This document shows, in pieces, positions 43,764 to 52,368 of a DNA stretch of 64,000 nucleotides; position 1 is the first letter of the stretch, and each line of letters begins with the position of its first letter. Made by a program: the position numbers and the translations under genes. The notes below the pieces were generated by a model. The model saw only the letters and a program-made list of their open reading frames with translations. It was not told where the DNA came from and did no database searches. This DNA comes from Planococcus liqunii (GTDB lineage Bacteria > Bacillota > Bacilli > Bacillales_A > Planococcaceae), in contig NZ_CP129238.1 in assembly GCF_030413595.1 (NCBI RefSeq), forward strand, positions 3,286,001 through 3,350,000. Reading direction: 5' to 3'.

Positions 43764-44441
43764 TCACCCAATTTTCTCAATCAGCTCAGGGCCATTGTTT
43801 TTTGGTGAATTGACAGCATCAGAGACTTCATACGCTTCAAGCTCATTGGAATCAAAGGGCTGGAGCAGTTTGCCGAGCTCTTCTGCATCCTGCACGTTCG
43901 GGTCGAGCCAGATTTTCTCTGCTTCTTTCGTTAAAATGACGGGCATCCGGTCATGGATGGTACCCATCAATTCATTCGCTCCCGTCGTTAAAATCGAGCA
44001 AGTGTTGACGGTCTTGCCTTCCGGTGACTTCCAGGACTCCCATAAAGCTGCAAAAGCGAACGGTTCTCCAGATTTTAATTTGATGCGCATCGGCGTTTTT
44101 CCATCATCCCTCCGCTTCCATTCATAAAAGGAATCGGCTACCACCAAGCAGCGCTTTTTCTTAAAGGCATTCCGGAAGCTCGGTTTTTCCGCCGCGGTTT
44201 CCGCCCGCGCATTGATCATTTTATAACCGATTTTCTCATCTTTTGCCCAAGGCGGCACAAGCCCCCACTTCAAGAATCCCAGACGGTTTTTCTTGCCGTC
44301 GCTTACGACGGCTACTACCTGTTGGGAAGGTGCTACGTTAAAGCTTTGTGAATAGTCTTCTTCCGAAAAGCTTGCCTCATCAATGTTAAAACGTTCCAAT
44401 AGGACACGGTAATCTGCATACAAGGAGTACCTTCCACACAT
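43764..44441 (-). CDS. SOS response-associated peptidase (SRAP, YedK/HMCES family)
   Basis: A protein of 225 residues that begins MCGRYS; Cys2 is the catalytic residue that crosslinks to abasic sites in single-stranded DNA after Met removal. The family pattern continues with NARAETAAEKPSFRNAFKKKRCLVVADSFYEW (Asn and Glu of the active site) and TIHDRMPVIL (His). It protects replication forks from abasic sites. The start at 44441 is set by the need for Cys2. No LexA box was found upstream. Confidence 0.93.
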   Translation of the reverse strand: MCGRYSLYADYRVLLERFNIDEASFSEEDYSQSFNVAPSQQVVAVVSDGKKNRLGFLKWGLVPPWAKDEKIGYKMINARAETAAEKPSFRNAFKKKRCLVVADSFYEWKRRDDGKTPMRIKLKSGEPFAFAALWESWKSPEGKTVNTCSILTTGANELMGTIHDRMPVILTKEAEKIWLDPNVQDAEELGKLLQPFDSNELEAYEVSDAVNSPKNNGPELIEKIG

Positions 44442-44508
44442 GAGAATCATCCTTTCTGCATACGATTTTATTAATTTAAATATATCAGAATATTCCTCTA
44501 AAATGCAT

Positions 44509-45201
44509 TTAATTACTCAAAGCACAGTCTACCGCAGCTTTGGTATGAATCATCGTTGTATCAAATAACGGAATGCCCGTATGCTCTTTTTGAACCAGCA
44601 AGCCGATTTCGGTACAGCCAAGAATGATTCCTTCTGCTCCGTCCACCGCCAGGCTTTGCATGACTTCCAGGAAGAAATTCCGCGAAGCTTCCCGCACCGT
44701 GCCCATGCACAGTTCTTCAAAAATAATCCGGTTGATTTCGGTTCTTTCTTGTTCACTTGGAATCAGTACTTCCAAACCGCCCGCGGCCAATCGGGATTTA
44801 TAAAAATCCATTTCCATCGTGTAGCGGGTACCAAGCAATCCGATTGTTTGAAGCTGCTTTTCCTTAATTGCAGCGGCAGCAGCATCCCCAATATGCAATA
44901 GCGGAATGGAGAGGTTCTCTTCTATTTCTTCTATCACTTTATGCATCGTATTGGTGCAAAGAATGATAAAATCCGCTCCCGCCTTTTCAAGGCTTGTGGC
45001 CGCTTGCCCCAGCAGTTTTCCGGCTTGGTGCCACTCACCGCTTGCCTGCAGCTGCTCGATTTCTTCAAAATCCACGCTGTACAAAATGGATTTTGCGGAA
45101 TGCAGCCTGCCCAAACGGTTTTTCACTTCTTCATTGATCAGCCGATAGTATTCAGCGGAAGATTCCCAGCTCATGCCGCCAATCATCCCGATTGTTTTCA
45201 C
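44509..45201 (-). CDS. Aspartate/glutamate racemase family protein
   Basis: A protein of 230 residues of the RacX/YgeA aspartate racemase type: TIGMIGGMSWESSAEYYRLINEEV at the N terminus, the first catalytic Cys in FIILCTNTMHK (about 81) and the second in GIILGCTEIGLL (about 190). It interconverts L- and D-amino acids. The GTG at 45201 is chosen because it stands eight bases after GGAGG; the upstream in-frame Met lies before that SD. Confidence 0.88.
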   Translation of the reverse strand: MKTIGMIGGMSWESSAEYYRLINEEVKNRLGRLHSAKSILYSVDFEEIEQLQASGEWHQAGKLLGQAATSLEKAGADFIILCTNTMHKVIEEIEENLSIPLLHIGDAAAAAIKEKQLQTIGLLGTRYTMEMDFYKSRLAAGGLEVLIPSEQERTEINRIIFEELCMGTVREASRNFFLEVMQSLAVDGAEGIILGCTEIGLLVQKEHTGIPLFDTTMIHTKAAVDCALSN

Positions 45202-45464
45202 AAAGCTTCCCTCCTTATATTTCACAGCCATTTTTTTCATGCACTTTCTGTCCTGTTTCTATTCGATAAAAAACAGCTATCTCCTTTTTTCGAAATTCTT
45301 TCTTCGCTTGACTTTCCTGCCATCTTTTCGATTCCATTTATATGATTATTTTCCAAAGCGTTACATCCTTATCCATGTATAAAGACCGAGAACCTTCTAA
45401 CGCCCCTTTATTGGCGGAAGAGTGCTATAATAGAAGTATAATATGTTTCATTAGGAGGAATTAC

Positions 45465-45896
45465 ATGGCTACTGCGCGAGAAATGAGTCTGGTTAACAAG
45501 GATTTTCTGGTCGAAGAATTAGGGCTGAAACAACAAGGCAATTCTGCAGTTTTTACGAATGAAGATTGTTTTGTGCTGTCCCCCTCGGTACAGCGGTATG
45601 AAAAAGGATTCGATATCAGCGAATTCACTTTGGCGAAGTTTGATCCTGAGCGTCAGCAAGGCTTTTTGATCGTAAGGTATATGGATACCTTTTTAATGGC
45701 TAAACTGGAAAGTTTCACAAAAAAGATGATGCCCCCTGAATTGCAGATCCAAAAGAAAAACACGAAGCCGCATTGGAAGTTTACGGTTGCCGAGAATCCG
45801 GCATACCACCTCGTAAATACGCAAAACAAAGAATTGCGCTACCGGCTTCAAGAACCTTCAAAAAAACAAATCATCTCTTTCTTCAAAAAAATATAA
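45465..45896 (+). CDS. Hypothetical protein
   Basis: A soluble protein of 143 residues that I do not recognise. The sequence is mixed alpha/beta with a basic C-terminal half (SFTKKMMPPELQIQKKNTKPHWKF, PSKKQIISFFKKI) and no signal peptide or membrane segment. The ATG at 45465 has the SD TAGGAGG and TATAAT sequences stand 25-40 bases upstream (for example 45426-45431). The gene ends at a clear terminator, so it appears to be a single-gene unit. Confidence 0.75.
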   Translation: MATAREMSLVNKDFLVEELGLKQQGNSAVFTNEDCFVLSPSVQRYEKGFDISEFTLAKFDPERQQGFLIVRYMDTFLMAKLESFTKKMMPPELQIQKKNTKPHWKFTVAENPAYHLVNTQNKELRYRLQEPSKKQIISFFKKI

Positions 45897-45902
45897 CCGA
45901 CT

Positions 45903-45933
45903 CCCGCAATGATTGCTATTGCGGGTTTTTTTA
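45903..45933 (+). terminator. Terminator of the hypothetical gene
   Basis: CCCGCAAT pairs with ATTGCGGG, followed by TTTTTTT. Confidence 0.88.
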
Positions 45934-46015
45934 TCCCAAAAATCACCCTTGGCGGAATTTCTATGATTGTTTTTTAGTGTTAGTATAGGATTATCAATTC
46001 GAAGGAGGTGGCCGG

Positions 46016-47215
46016 ATGCATACGGAAAAGTACACGGCAGACACCCGTGAATTTTGGAAAATTATGTTCAGTTTGCTGTTGGCTTCTCTTTTCATTTTTG
46101 CCAATTTGTACGTAGTCCAGCCGCTACTGCCTCTTTTTGTAGATGAATTTCAAGTGTCGGTTTCCGCCTCCAGCCTTGCCATGTCCCTGACGATCGTCGG
46201 GCTCATCCTTGGACTGATTGTGCTTGGGTTTTTCTCGGACCGCAATGGCCGAAGAGTTTATATCATCTACTCTTTGCTCGGTTCGGCACTTCCCTTTTTT
46301 CTTCTTCCCCTCGCCGAATCCTATAACTGGTTTCTGATACTCCGATTTATCCAAGGGTTTGCGCTTGCTGGAGTGCCGGCTGCAGCACTTGCCTACATAA
46401 GTGAAGAAATTGCTCCTAAAAATATCGGCTATGCCACGGCCTTGTATATTTCAAGCAATGCCCTTGGCGGCATGATCGGCCGGGTGCTTTCGGGATCCCT
46501 GACGGATCTGTTTTCCTGGCAAACCACATTTGTCATTTTTGGGGTTACCGGACTTATCTTGTTTGCTGCCGTGCTTTTTCTGCTGCCAAAGTCTCGCCAT
46601 TTTGCGGCTGGGGATTTGACGTTTGCCAAAGATATCGAAGGCTTTTGGTTCCATTTGAAAAACCCTTCGCTGCTGGTGGTTTTTGGACTGGGTGCCGTTC
46701 TCCAGATCTCATTCACCGGCATGTGGACTTACTTGCCATTCCATATGGAAAACCCGCCTTTCTCCATGTCCCTTCAGTCGATTTCCTATTTATTCTTTGC
46801 TTATGGAATCGGGGTTGTCGGCTCTCCATTAGCAGGCCGGGCGGCTGAAAATTTCGGATTGCGAAAAGTGCGCAGAGCCGGCGTCGCCATTCTGTCGTTA
46901 GGCATTTTATTGACCTTGAGCTCTGTCACTTGGCTTGTCGTTGTCGGTCTCTGCGTTACTTGCCTGGGCTTTTTCACTGCCCACTCCCTTACCGCTGCTT
47001 CAGTCGGACAGCAGGCCGCCCACCATAAAGGAAGCGCGTCAAGCCTATACCTGGTTTCCTATTACATCGGTGTCGCTTGCGGAAGTTCGCTGCTGAGCCC
47101 CTTATGGACGAACGGCGGCTGGACCGGCTTAGTTCTTTTTACCGCCTTGTTGCCGCTCCTGTACTTAGCCGCTGTCAGTCTCTATAGAAACGCTGAAAAA
47201 AGGAAAGGCGCCTGA
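46016..47215 (+). CDS. Major facilitator superfamily transporter (arabinose efflux-like)
   Basis: A membrane protein of 399 residues with twelve hydrophobic segments. Motif A is in LGFFSDRNGRRVYI (about 73-86), the N terminus VVQPLLPLFVDEFQVSVSASSLAMSLTIVGL and the second-half GSPLAGRAAENFGLRKVRRAG resemble the YgaY/YybF group of exporters. The substrate is unknown. It has a strong SD (AAGGAGG). Confidence 0.87.
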   Translation: MHTEKYTADTREFWKIMFSLLLASLFIFANLYVVQPLLPLFVDEFQVSVSASSLAMSLTIVGLILGLIVLGFFSDRNGRRVYIIYSLLGSALPFFLLPLAESYNWFLILRFIQGFALAGVPAAALAYISEEIAPKNIGYATALYISSNALGGMIGRVLSGSLTDLFSWQTTFVIFGVTGLILFAAVLFLLPKSRHFAAGDLTFAKDIEGFWFHLKNPSLLVVFGLGAVLQISFTGMWTYLPFHMENPPFSMSLQSISYLFFAYGIGVVGSPLAGRAAENFGLRKVRRAGVAILSLGILLTLSSVTWLVVVGLCVTCLGFFTAHSLTAASVGQQAAHHKGSASSLYLVSYYIGVACGSSLLSPLWTNGGWTGLVLFTALLPLLYLAAVSLYRNAEKRKGA

Positions 47216-47238
47216 ATGAACAGACGCCTTTCCTTTTT
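47197..47238. terminator. Bidirectional terminator at the MFS end
   Basis: AAAAAGGAAAGGCG pairs with CGCCTTTCCTTTTT. The hairpin begins in the last codons of the MFS gene and contains the stop of the converging small gene (47237-47239). Confidence 0.85.
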
Positions 47239-47428
47239 AATGCTCTTCTTTTTCTTCAACTGGGTTTTGTTCGTCGCCAATGCCCAGGTTGCTGTGGGCG
47301 CCTCTTTTTGCCATTTCGGCTCCGTCTTCAGCGGATTCCTGGCCAATGCTTTCGAATTCTTCCCGCTGACGGCGGTTTTCAGTAGGGGTGTCCGGATGTC
47401 TCTCAGTTGAAAAATCGTCTTTTCCCAC
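47237..47428 (-). CDS. Small acidic hydrophilic protein, unknown function
   Basis: A protein of 63 residues (starting MGKDDFSTERHPDTPTEN), rich in Glu, Asp and Arg with no hydrophobic core, similar in character to the 76-residue protein at 7729. Translation starts at GTG 47428 after the SD AGGGAGG. It has no family I can name. A SigB-like promoter lies about 36 bases upstream, which suggests a stress-induced disordered protein. Confidence 0.7.
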   Translation of the reverse strand: MGKDDFSTERHPDTPTENRRQREEFESIGQESAEDGAEMAKRGAHSNLGIGDEQNPVEEKEEH

Positions 47429-47463
47429 AAAGTCTCCCTCCCTTTACTGCGTTTAAGGAAGAT

Positions 47464-47488
47464 ATTCCCCAAATCCCATTAACAAAAC
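47464..47488 (-). promoter_or_regulatory. Candidate SigB-type promoter of the 63-residue protein gene
   Basis: On the minus strand GTTTTG (47488-47483), 13 bases, then GGGAAT (47469-47464). Confidence 0.55.
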
Positions 47489-47494
47489 CACCGT

Positions 47495-47974
47495 TTACAA
47501 GTAAACAGCAAACGCCTCGTAGCCAAAATAAACGGAAAGCAGCGAGAGTGCGGCGAATACGAAATATTCGGCGGTTCCTCCTGTTGTGGCCGTTATCGGA
47601 AAGCGTACATTGAGTTTAAAAGGAAACAATAATTTAATCCCTCTTTTGGTTGCCATATCCAGGATAAAATGGCTCGCCATCCCTACCAAAACACCGGCAA
47701 TCGCCGCTTCGTGGAGCGGCGTAGCGTTCAATAATGCTCCAATAAGTAATAGGAACAGCAAGCTATGGGTGAACGTCCGGTGCCCGAACAAGGTATTGAT
47801 GATTTTCGATAGGACCGGAAGCGCCCGTCCGATTTTGCTGCCGCCGTGGCAAATGTCTGGAAGGATGGCGCCGACCACTCCCGCACTTAATAAAATAACG
47901 GGATCATAATTGGTGATTTGAGCAAAAGCAAGACTTGCTGCGATACCGCCTGTGATGTGAGTTTTTCCTGTCAT
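47495..47974 (-). CDS. YdjM-like membrane-bound metal-dependent hydrolase (DUF457)
   Basis: A membrane protein of 159 residues with about four hydrophobic segments. Conserved polar groups match the family: MTGKTHITGG with His6, ILPDICHGGSKIGR, FGHRTFTHSLLFL (two His) and GMASHFILDMAT. These form a probable metal site at the membrane. The biochemical function is not established. The SD AAAGGAG precedes the ATG. It is divergent from the YfbR-like gene. Confidence 0.88.
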   Translation of the reverse strand: MTGKTHITGGIAASLAFAQITNYDPVILLSAGVVGAILPDICHGGSKIGRALPVLSKIINTLFGHRTFTHSLLFLLLIGALLNATPLHEAAIAGVLVGMASHFILDMATKRGIKLLFPFKLNVRFPITATTGGTAEYFVFAALSLLSVYFGYEAFAVYL

Positions 47975-48068
47975 GCGAATTGAGCTCCTTTTTTATTGTT
48001 CTCTTTTTTATTATACGCAAAATGGGGTATGGTGTTGGTAGAGAATTTATACTAAAGGAGTCGAGGGA

Positions 48069-48695
48069 ATGGGAATTCATAAATTTTTTACTTCGTTGAA
48101 CGATTTGGAGCGGATCATCCGTGCTCCGGGAAGATTTAAATTTGAAGAACACAATGTGGCGGCCCACTCCTGGAAAGTCAGCCAATATGCATTGTTCTTT
48201 GCAACGATTGAAGAACGGGCCGGAGAAACCATCGATTGGAAGTCATTATATGAAAAAACCATCAACCATGACTTTGCAGAAGTTTTTATCGGAGACATTA
48301 AAACACCGGTCAAGCATTCCTCGCCGGAACTGAAAGAAATGATTGCCAAAGTCGAAGAAGGCATGATGGAAAAATTCATCATCCGGGAAATTCCTGAAGA
48401 ATTTCAGGAAGTCTTTTTTGACCGGATGAAAGAAGGAAAAGATGCCACAATCGAAGGCCGCCTGCTGGAAATGGCGGATAAACTGGATCAGTTTTACGAG
48501 TCTTTTGCTGAATTGAAACGGGGCAACGCTGACAAGGAATTTGTCGCCATGTACCGGATTGCGCTGAAAAAACTGCTTGCCATTCCGCTAAAAGCAAGCG
48601 TCACCTACTTCCGGGAAGTGATGCTTGATGACGTCATCAATGAAGACACCATCATTGATATCAAGGAAATCACACGCGCTGTACTTGAAGACTGA
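48069..48695 (+). CDS. HD-domain protein, YfbR-like 5'-deoxynucleotidase
   Basis: A protein of 208 residues with the HD metal site: EEHNVAAHSWKVSQYALFF (first His), TINHDFAEVFIGDIKTPVKH (HD pair) and the later EGRLLEMADKLDQFYES (Asp). This layout is that of YfbR, which removes phosphate from deoxynucleoside monophosphates. The N terminus FFTSLNDLERIIRAPGRFKFEEHNVAAHSW is typical. The SD AAAGGAG precedes the ATG. Confidence 0.85.
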   Translation: MGIHKFFTSLNDLERIIRAPGRFKFEEHNVAAHSWKVSQYALFFATIEERAGETIDWKSLYEKTINHDFAEVFIGDIKTPVKHSSPELKEMIAKVEEGMMEKFIIREIPEEFQEVFFDRMKEGKDATIEGRLLEMADKLDQFYESFAELKRGNADKEFVAMYRIALKKLLAIPLKASVTYFREVMLDDVINEDTIIDIKEITRAVLED

Positions 48696-48758
48696 CAAGA
48701 GTTGCCTGTAGGTTTTCACTTTAATTTATGGTAAATTTAAAGGTATATAAAATAACCC

Positions 48759-48791
48759 GGAGGTGAATCCCTTATTTAAGGGAATTTATTG
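48759..48791 (+). promoter_or_regulatory. Unusual translation start: hairpin between Shine-Dalgarno and TTG start
   Basis: A strong SD (GGAGGTG, 48759-48765) lies 23 bases from the TTG start at 48789, too far for normal use. Between them TCCCTT (48068+700, i.e. 48768-48773) pairs with AAGGGA (48778-48783) around a 4-base loop. Folding would leave 7 bases between SD and start, the usual distance. An in-frame stop at 48777-48779 excludes any earlier start. Confidence 0.6.
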
Positions 48792-50090
48792 GACCCCATA
48801 CTTTTAGTGAATTTAGCTTTACTTGTCTTATTAATCGCGTTAACCGCCTTTTTCGTCGGCGCAGAATTTGCCGTTGTCAAAGTACGCATGTCGCGCATCG
48901 AACAGCTGATTGAAGAAGGAAATAAAAAAGCCGTTCTTGTAAAGAAAGTGGTCAGCGATCTCGATTATTATTTATCGGCTTGCCAGCTTGGCATAACGGT
49001 AACGGCCCTTGGCCTTGGGTGGCTCGGAGAACCGACAGTCGAACGCCTGCTGCATCCTTTATTTGAACTTCTCGGCGTCCCGGACTCCGTTTCGTTGATC
49101 ATTTCGTTTGTGCTGGCATTTTCACTTGTGACATTCCTGCACGTAGTGGTCGGTGAAATGGCGCCAAAATCATTGGCGCTGCAGTTTGCAGAACGCATGA
49201 CGCTGCTTTTGGCACCGCCGCTTTACTGGTTCGGCAAAATCATGGCACCGTTCATTTTCCTGCTGAATGGTTCGGCTCGTGTATTCCTTCGGGTTTTCGG
49301 CGTGCAGCCAATCAAGGATGAGCAAGCCCATTCGGAAGAAGAACTGAAAATCATCATGGCCCAAAGTTTTCAAAGCGGCGAAATCAATCAGACCGAATTG
49401 TCCTATATGCAGAACATTTTTGCTTTTGATGAGCGAAGCGCCAAAGATGTCATGGTGCCCCGTACGCAAATTATCGCGTTCCCGCAGGATTTGAGCAGCG
49501 AGGAATTGCTGACAGAGCTTCGCGAACATCGTTATACCCGCTATCCGATAGCGAATGACGGCGATAAGGACGATTTGATCGGATTTATCAATGCCAAGGA
49601 AATTTTGACCCATTATGCAGTGAACGGTGAGGTCAATATGGCTGATTTTATCCACGAGCTTCCCTATTTCCATGAAACCACGCCGCTTCAGACGGCTCTC
49701 ATGAAAATGCAGAAGGACCGGACACACATCGCCTTAGTCATTGATGAGTATGGCGGCACATCCGGTATTATTACGATGGAAGACATCCTGGAAGAAATTG
49801 TCGGAGAAATCCGCGATGAATTTGACGATGAAGAAGAAGCTGAGATTATTAAAGAAAGCGAGAACCGCTATTTGATAGCGGGCCGTGTCCTATTGAAGGA
49901 CTTGGAAGAGCGCTTCAATATGGAGTTTGAAGACAGCGACGATATCGACACGATTGCCGGCTGGATCCAGCATCAGCTGATCGAGGCTGAAACTGGCGAT
50001 ATTGTGGAAAAAGAAGGATATCGCTGGTCGATTATCGATATGGAAAACCATCACATTTTAAAAGTGGCTGTTGATATTTTTAAAGGCTGA
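48789..50090 (+). CDS. CNNM-type membrane protein with CBS pair and transporter-associated domain (hemolysin family)
   Basis: A protein of 433 residues: an N-terminal CNNM domain with about four membrane segments ([42 protein letters not shown]), two CBS motifs (about 205-330, [10 protein letters not shown] and [29 protein letters not shown]) and a CorC-HlyC domain at the end. Relatives mediate magnesium efflux or sodium-dependent magnesium transport. Translation starts at TTG 48789 through an unusual leader. Promoter-like TATAAAAT stands about 40 bases upstream. Confidence 0.9.
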   Translation: MDPILLVNLALLVLLIALTAFFVGAEFAVVKVRMSRIEQLIEEGNKKAVLVKKVVSDLDYYLSACQLGITVTALGLGWLGEPTVERLLHPLFELLGVPDSVSLIISFVLAFSLVTFLHVVVGEMAPKSLALQFAERMTLLLAPPLYWFGKIMAPFIFLLNGSARVFLRVFGVQPIKDEQAHSEEELKIIMAQSFQSGEINQTELSYMQNIFAFDERSAKDVMVPRTQIIAFPQDLSSEELLTELREHRYTRYPIANDGDKDDLIGFINAKEILTHYAVNGEVNMADFIHELPYFHETTPLQTALMKMQKDRTHIALVIDEYGGTSGIITMEDILEEIVGEIRDEFDDEEEAEIIKESENRYLIAGRVLLKDLEERFNMEFEDSDDIDTIAGWIQHQLIEAETGDIVEKEGYRWSIIDMENHHILKVAVDIFKG

Positions 50091-50094
50091 TCAC

Positions 50095-50127
50095 AAGAGG
50101 CTTTCCCATGTGGAAAGTCTCTTTTTC
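50095..50127 (+). terminator. Terminator of the CNNM gene
   Basis: AGAGGCTTTCC pairs with GGAAAGTCTCT, followed by TTTTC. Confidence 0.85.
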
Positions 50128-50159
50128 TGTTTATATCATCCAGTTCCTTTCACTGGCAA

Positions 50160-50203
50160 TTGACCCTTCCCTATCCTTTCTATAGAATAAGAACAAATGT
50201 TCC
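50160..50203 (+). promoter_or_regulatory. Promoter with LexA (SOS) box upstream of the YolD-like gene
   Basis: TTGACC (50160-50165), 17 bases, then TAGAAT (50183-50188) form a good SigA promoter. Directly after the -10 stands AGAACAAATGTTCC (50190-50203), which fits the Gram-positive LexA box CGAACRNRYGTTYC at all but the first base. Confidence 0.8.
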
Positions 50204-50228
50204 TATCAAAGAAAAAGGAGGGCTATTT

Positions 50229-50588
50229 ATGAAACTGAATAAACATCTATCGGTCAAAGGCCAAATCAAGGACCGTGGGCGCATCAAATGGACCGCAATG
50301 ATGCTGACAGAGCATGTGGACATGCTAAAAAAATGGCAGGAAGAAGACCGCTACAACAGCCGCCCGGTATTGGACGAGTTTGATTTGGAAGCGATTTTCG
50401 AGGAGATTCAACTGGCTTACAAGCGGCAATGCGACGTTGAAATCCAGATCTGGCGGGATGGCTCCGAAAAATTCACCGGTTTGATTACAACTGTTGATCT
50501 GCATCTGCAGAAACTTCATCTCGATACCGGGCTTCATACACAAAAGCTGTCTTTTGGCGAAATTATAGGAGCAAAAACATTGGAATAA
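50229..50588 (+). CDS. YolD-like family protein
   Basis: A protein of 119 residues with the YolD-like pattern DRGRIKWTAMMLTEHVDMLKKW near the N terminus and an LITTVDLHLQKLHLD segment later. Members usually sit beside a Y-family DNA polymerase (UvrX/PolY) in an SOS-induced operon. Here it stands alone, but with a LexA box at its promoter. The function is unknown; a role in damage tolerance is inferred from family and operator. ATG 50229 has the SD AAGGAGG. Confidence 0.88.
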   Translation: MKLNKHLSVKGQIKDRGRIKWTAMMLTEHVDMLKKWQEEDRYNSRPVLDEFDLEAIFEEIQLAYKRQCDVEIQIWRDGSEKFTGLITTVDLHLQKLHLDTGLHTQKLSFGEIIGAKTLE

Positions 50589-50597
50589 AGAACAAAA

Positions 50598-50632
50598 CGA
50601 AGCGGCATGGCAATTTGCATGTCCGCTTCTTT
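50598..50632 (+). terminator. Terminator of the YolD-like gene
   Basis: GAAGCGG...ATG pairs with CAT...CCGCTTC, followed by TTT. Confidence 0.75.
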
Positions 50633-50642
50633 CCGTTTTTAG

Positions 50643-50668
50643 GATTAAAGCTTGCCGTTACGGGGCAT
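50643..50668 (+). promoter_or_regulatory. Possible SigB-like promoter of the YihY gene (weak)
   Basis: GATTAA (50643-50648), 14 bases, then GGGCAT (50663-50668). Each half departs from consensus by one base, so this is only a suggestion. Confidence 0.35.
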
Positions 50669-50706
50669 ATAAAAGATAAGCAACATTAACTAAGGAGGTT
50701 GGATTT

Positions 50707-51555
50707 ATGAGCAAAGCAATGGGTGTCGCCAAAGATGTAGCCGGCGAAATCAAAAAAGACAGAGCCACGACATTGGCTGCTGCGCAAGCTTATTATTATT
50801 TATTAGCCATTGTTCCATTATTGATCTTACTACTAGCAATTTTACCTTATCTACAGCTTGATCCAAATCGGGTTATGGACTTCATTGCCACAGTTCTCCC
50901 AGGAGAAGTGGCTACCACGTTCCAAGATACCATTGTCAGCGTGGTCACGACCCCATCAGGCGGTTTGTTGACATTCGGTATTTTGGGGACTCTCTGGTCT
51001 GCCTCCAATGCCATGACGGCTTTTATCGAAGCTACTAACCAGGCATACGATGTAGAGGAGACGCGTTCATTCATCAAACTGAAAGGCATGGCAATTCTTT
51101 TAACGCTGTTTATGCTAGTAGCGGTAATCATCGCTTTGGTTCTTCCGATATTCGGCGGCGCCATTATTGATATGATCAGTTCATTCTTGAACTTGCCTCA
51201 GCAGACGGAAATCATTTTCCAAGTGCTGCGCTGGGTCATTTCCATTGCTGTAATGAGCTTAGTATTGGCGTTCCTTTATAAATTTGCGCCAAACAAACAT
51301 TTCCCGTTCAAAGAAGTAATTATCGGAGCGGTGATTGCTACAGTGCTATGGCAAGTCGTGTCACTCGGCTTCTCGTTTTACGTATCAAACTTCGGCAGCT
51401 ATTCTGCTACTTATGGCAGCCTTGGCGGTTTGATCGTCCTGATGCTATGGTTTTTCCTAACCGGCTTAATTTTAGTAATCGGCGCAGAAATCAATGCCGT
51501 CTTGCATAAACGCAAACATACGAAAAATGCACCGGCTCAAGTATACGAAGAATAA
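50707..51555 (+). CDS. YihY/BrkB-family membrane protein
   Basis: A membrane protein of 282 residues with six hydrophobic segments. Typical family parts: ATTLAAAQAYYYLLAIVPLLILLLAIL, the GILGTLWSASNAMTAFIEATNQAYDVEETRSFIK loop, FKEVIIGAVIATVLWQVVSLGFSFYV and YGSLGGLIVLMLWFFLTGLILVIGAEINAVL. Function not established in Bacillales; it was once annotated as RNase BN in error. The SD AAGGAGG precedes the ATG. Confidence 0.9.
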   Translation: MSKAMGVAKDVAGEIKKDRATTLAAAQAYYYLLAIVPLLILLLAILPYLQLDPNRVMDFIATVLPGEVATTFQDTIVSVVTTPSGGLLTFGILGTLWSASNAMTAFIEATNQAYDVEETRSFIKLKGMAILLTLFMLVAVIIALVLPIFGGAIIDMISSFLNLPQQTEIIFQVLRWVISIAVMSLVLAFLYKFAPNKHFPFKEVIIGAVIATVLWQVVSLGFSFYVSNFGSYSATYGSLGGLIVLMLWFFLTGLILVIGAEINAVLHKRKHTKNAPAQVYEE

Positions 51556-51556
51556 G

Positions 51557-51601
51557 AAAAAACCAGCGCACTGACAAATGTCAGCGTGCTGGTTTTATTT
51601 T
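51557..51601. terminator. Bidirectional terminator
   Basis: AAAACCAGC..CACTGACA pairs with TGTCAG.GTGCTGGTTTT, between the converging YihY and methyltransferase genes. The methyltransferase stop lies within its right edge. Confidence 0.87.
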
Positions 51602-52368
51602 TGGGCCATAACCATCCACTCATCGATCACAAACGTCCGGACTTCCCCGTTTTCGACATCAATTTGAAAATATTCCTGCACAGCTGCATCCGCTCCCAGC
51701 AAATGCTTTTCCACTCGCCGGACCTGCTCTTCGCTTTCAGCCGTCCTTCTTACCCACGCTGGGTACTGGAAAGTCTTTTTGCGGTCGAGCGATTGGATTT
51801 CCTTTAAATTATTCTCCTGAAGCAATTGGCGCCATTCATTTTTCGATAAGCAGCGTGCGTGGCTCGTGTCCCGCAGCTTTTCCGTGGCATTCATAAATAA
51901 CGCCCATTCGTTTTCTTCAGGTGCGACATTATCTATTAAAATAAACTTGCCGCCTGTTTTCAGAACGCGTGCTGTTTCCCGGATAAATTTTTCCGGATGC
52001 GGAAAATGGTGCGGGGCAATCCGGCAAACGGCCGCATCAAAGCTTTCCGGCAAAAAAGGCAACGATTCGGCATCAGCTATGACGTAAAGGATATTGTCAT
52101 ATTCTTCTTTGAGATGCCTCGCTGTATTTTCCAGCATGGCTTCTGTCAAATCTGTTGAAATGACGGTGCCAGCATGCGGGGCAAGCGCCTTTGACACGTG
52201 CCCGCCGCCCGTTGCGATGTCTAAAACAACCCACGTCTTTTGGGGTTCAAGCCATTCAGCCAAAAGCGGAAGGTCATCGCCTTTTGCATGGATGTCGCTG
52301 GTGACGTATTTATCTGCGTTTTTGCCAAATACCGACTTCACTTTTTCTTTCAAATGCTCCTCCATCAT
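51595..52368 (-). CDS. Class I SAM-dependent methyltransferase
   Basis: A protein of 257 residues of the UbiE/COQ5-like type. Motif I is VVLDIATGGGHVSKALAPHAGTVISTD (about 50), followed by AESLPFLPESFDAAVCRIAPHHFPHPEKFI (motif II) and RVLKTGGKFILIDNVAP (motif III). The methyl acceptor is unknown. It overlaps the dipeptidase gene upstream by 59 bases, so both are translated from one message in different frames. AAGGAG precedes the two adjacent ATGs. Confidence 0.87.
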   Translation of the reverse strand: MMEEHLKEKVKSVFGKNADKYVTSDIHAKGDDLPLLAEWLEPQKTWVVLDIATGGGHVSKALAPHAGTVISTDLTEAMLENTARHLKEEYDNILYVIADAESLPFLPESFDAAVCRIAPHHFPHPEKFIRETARVLKTGGKFILIDNVAPEENEWALFMNATEKLRDTSHARCLSKNEWRQLLQENNLKEIQSLDRKKTFQYPAWVRRTAESEEQVRRVEKHLLGADAAVQEYFQIDVENGEVRTFVIDEWMVMAQK

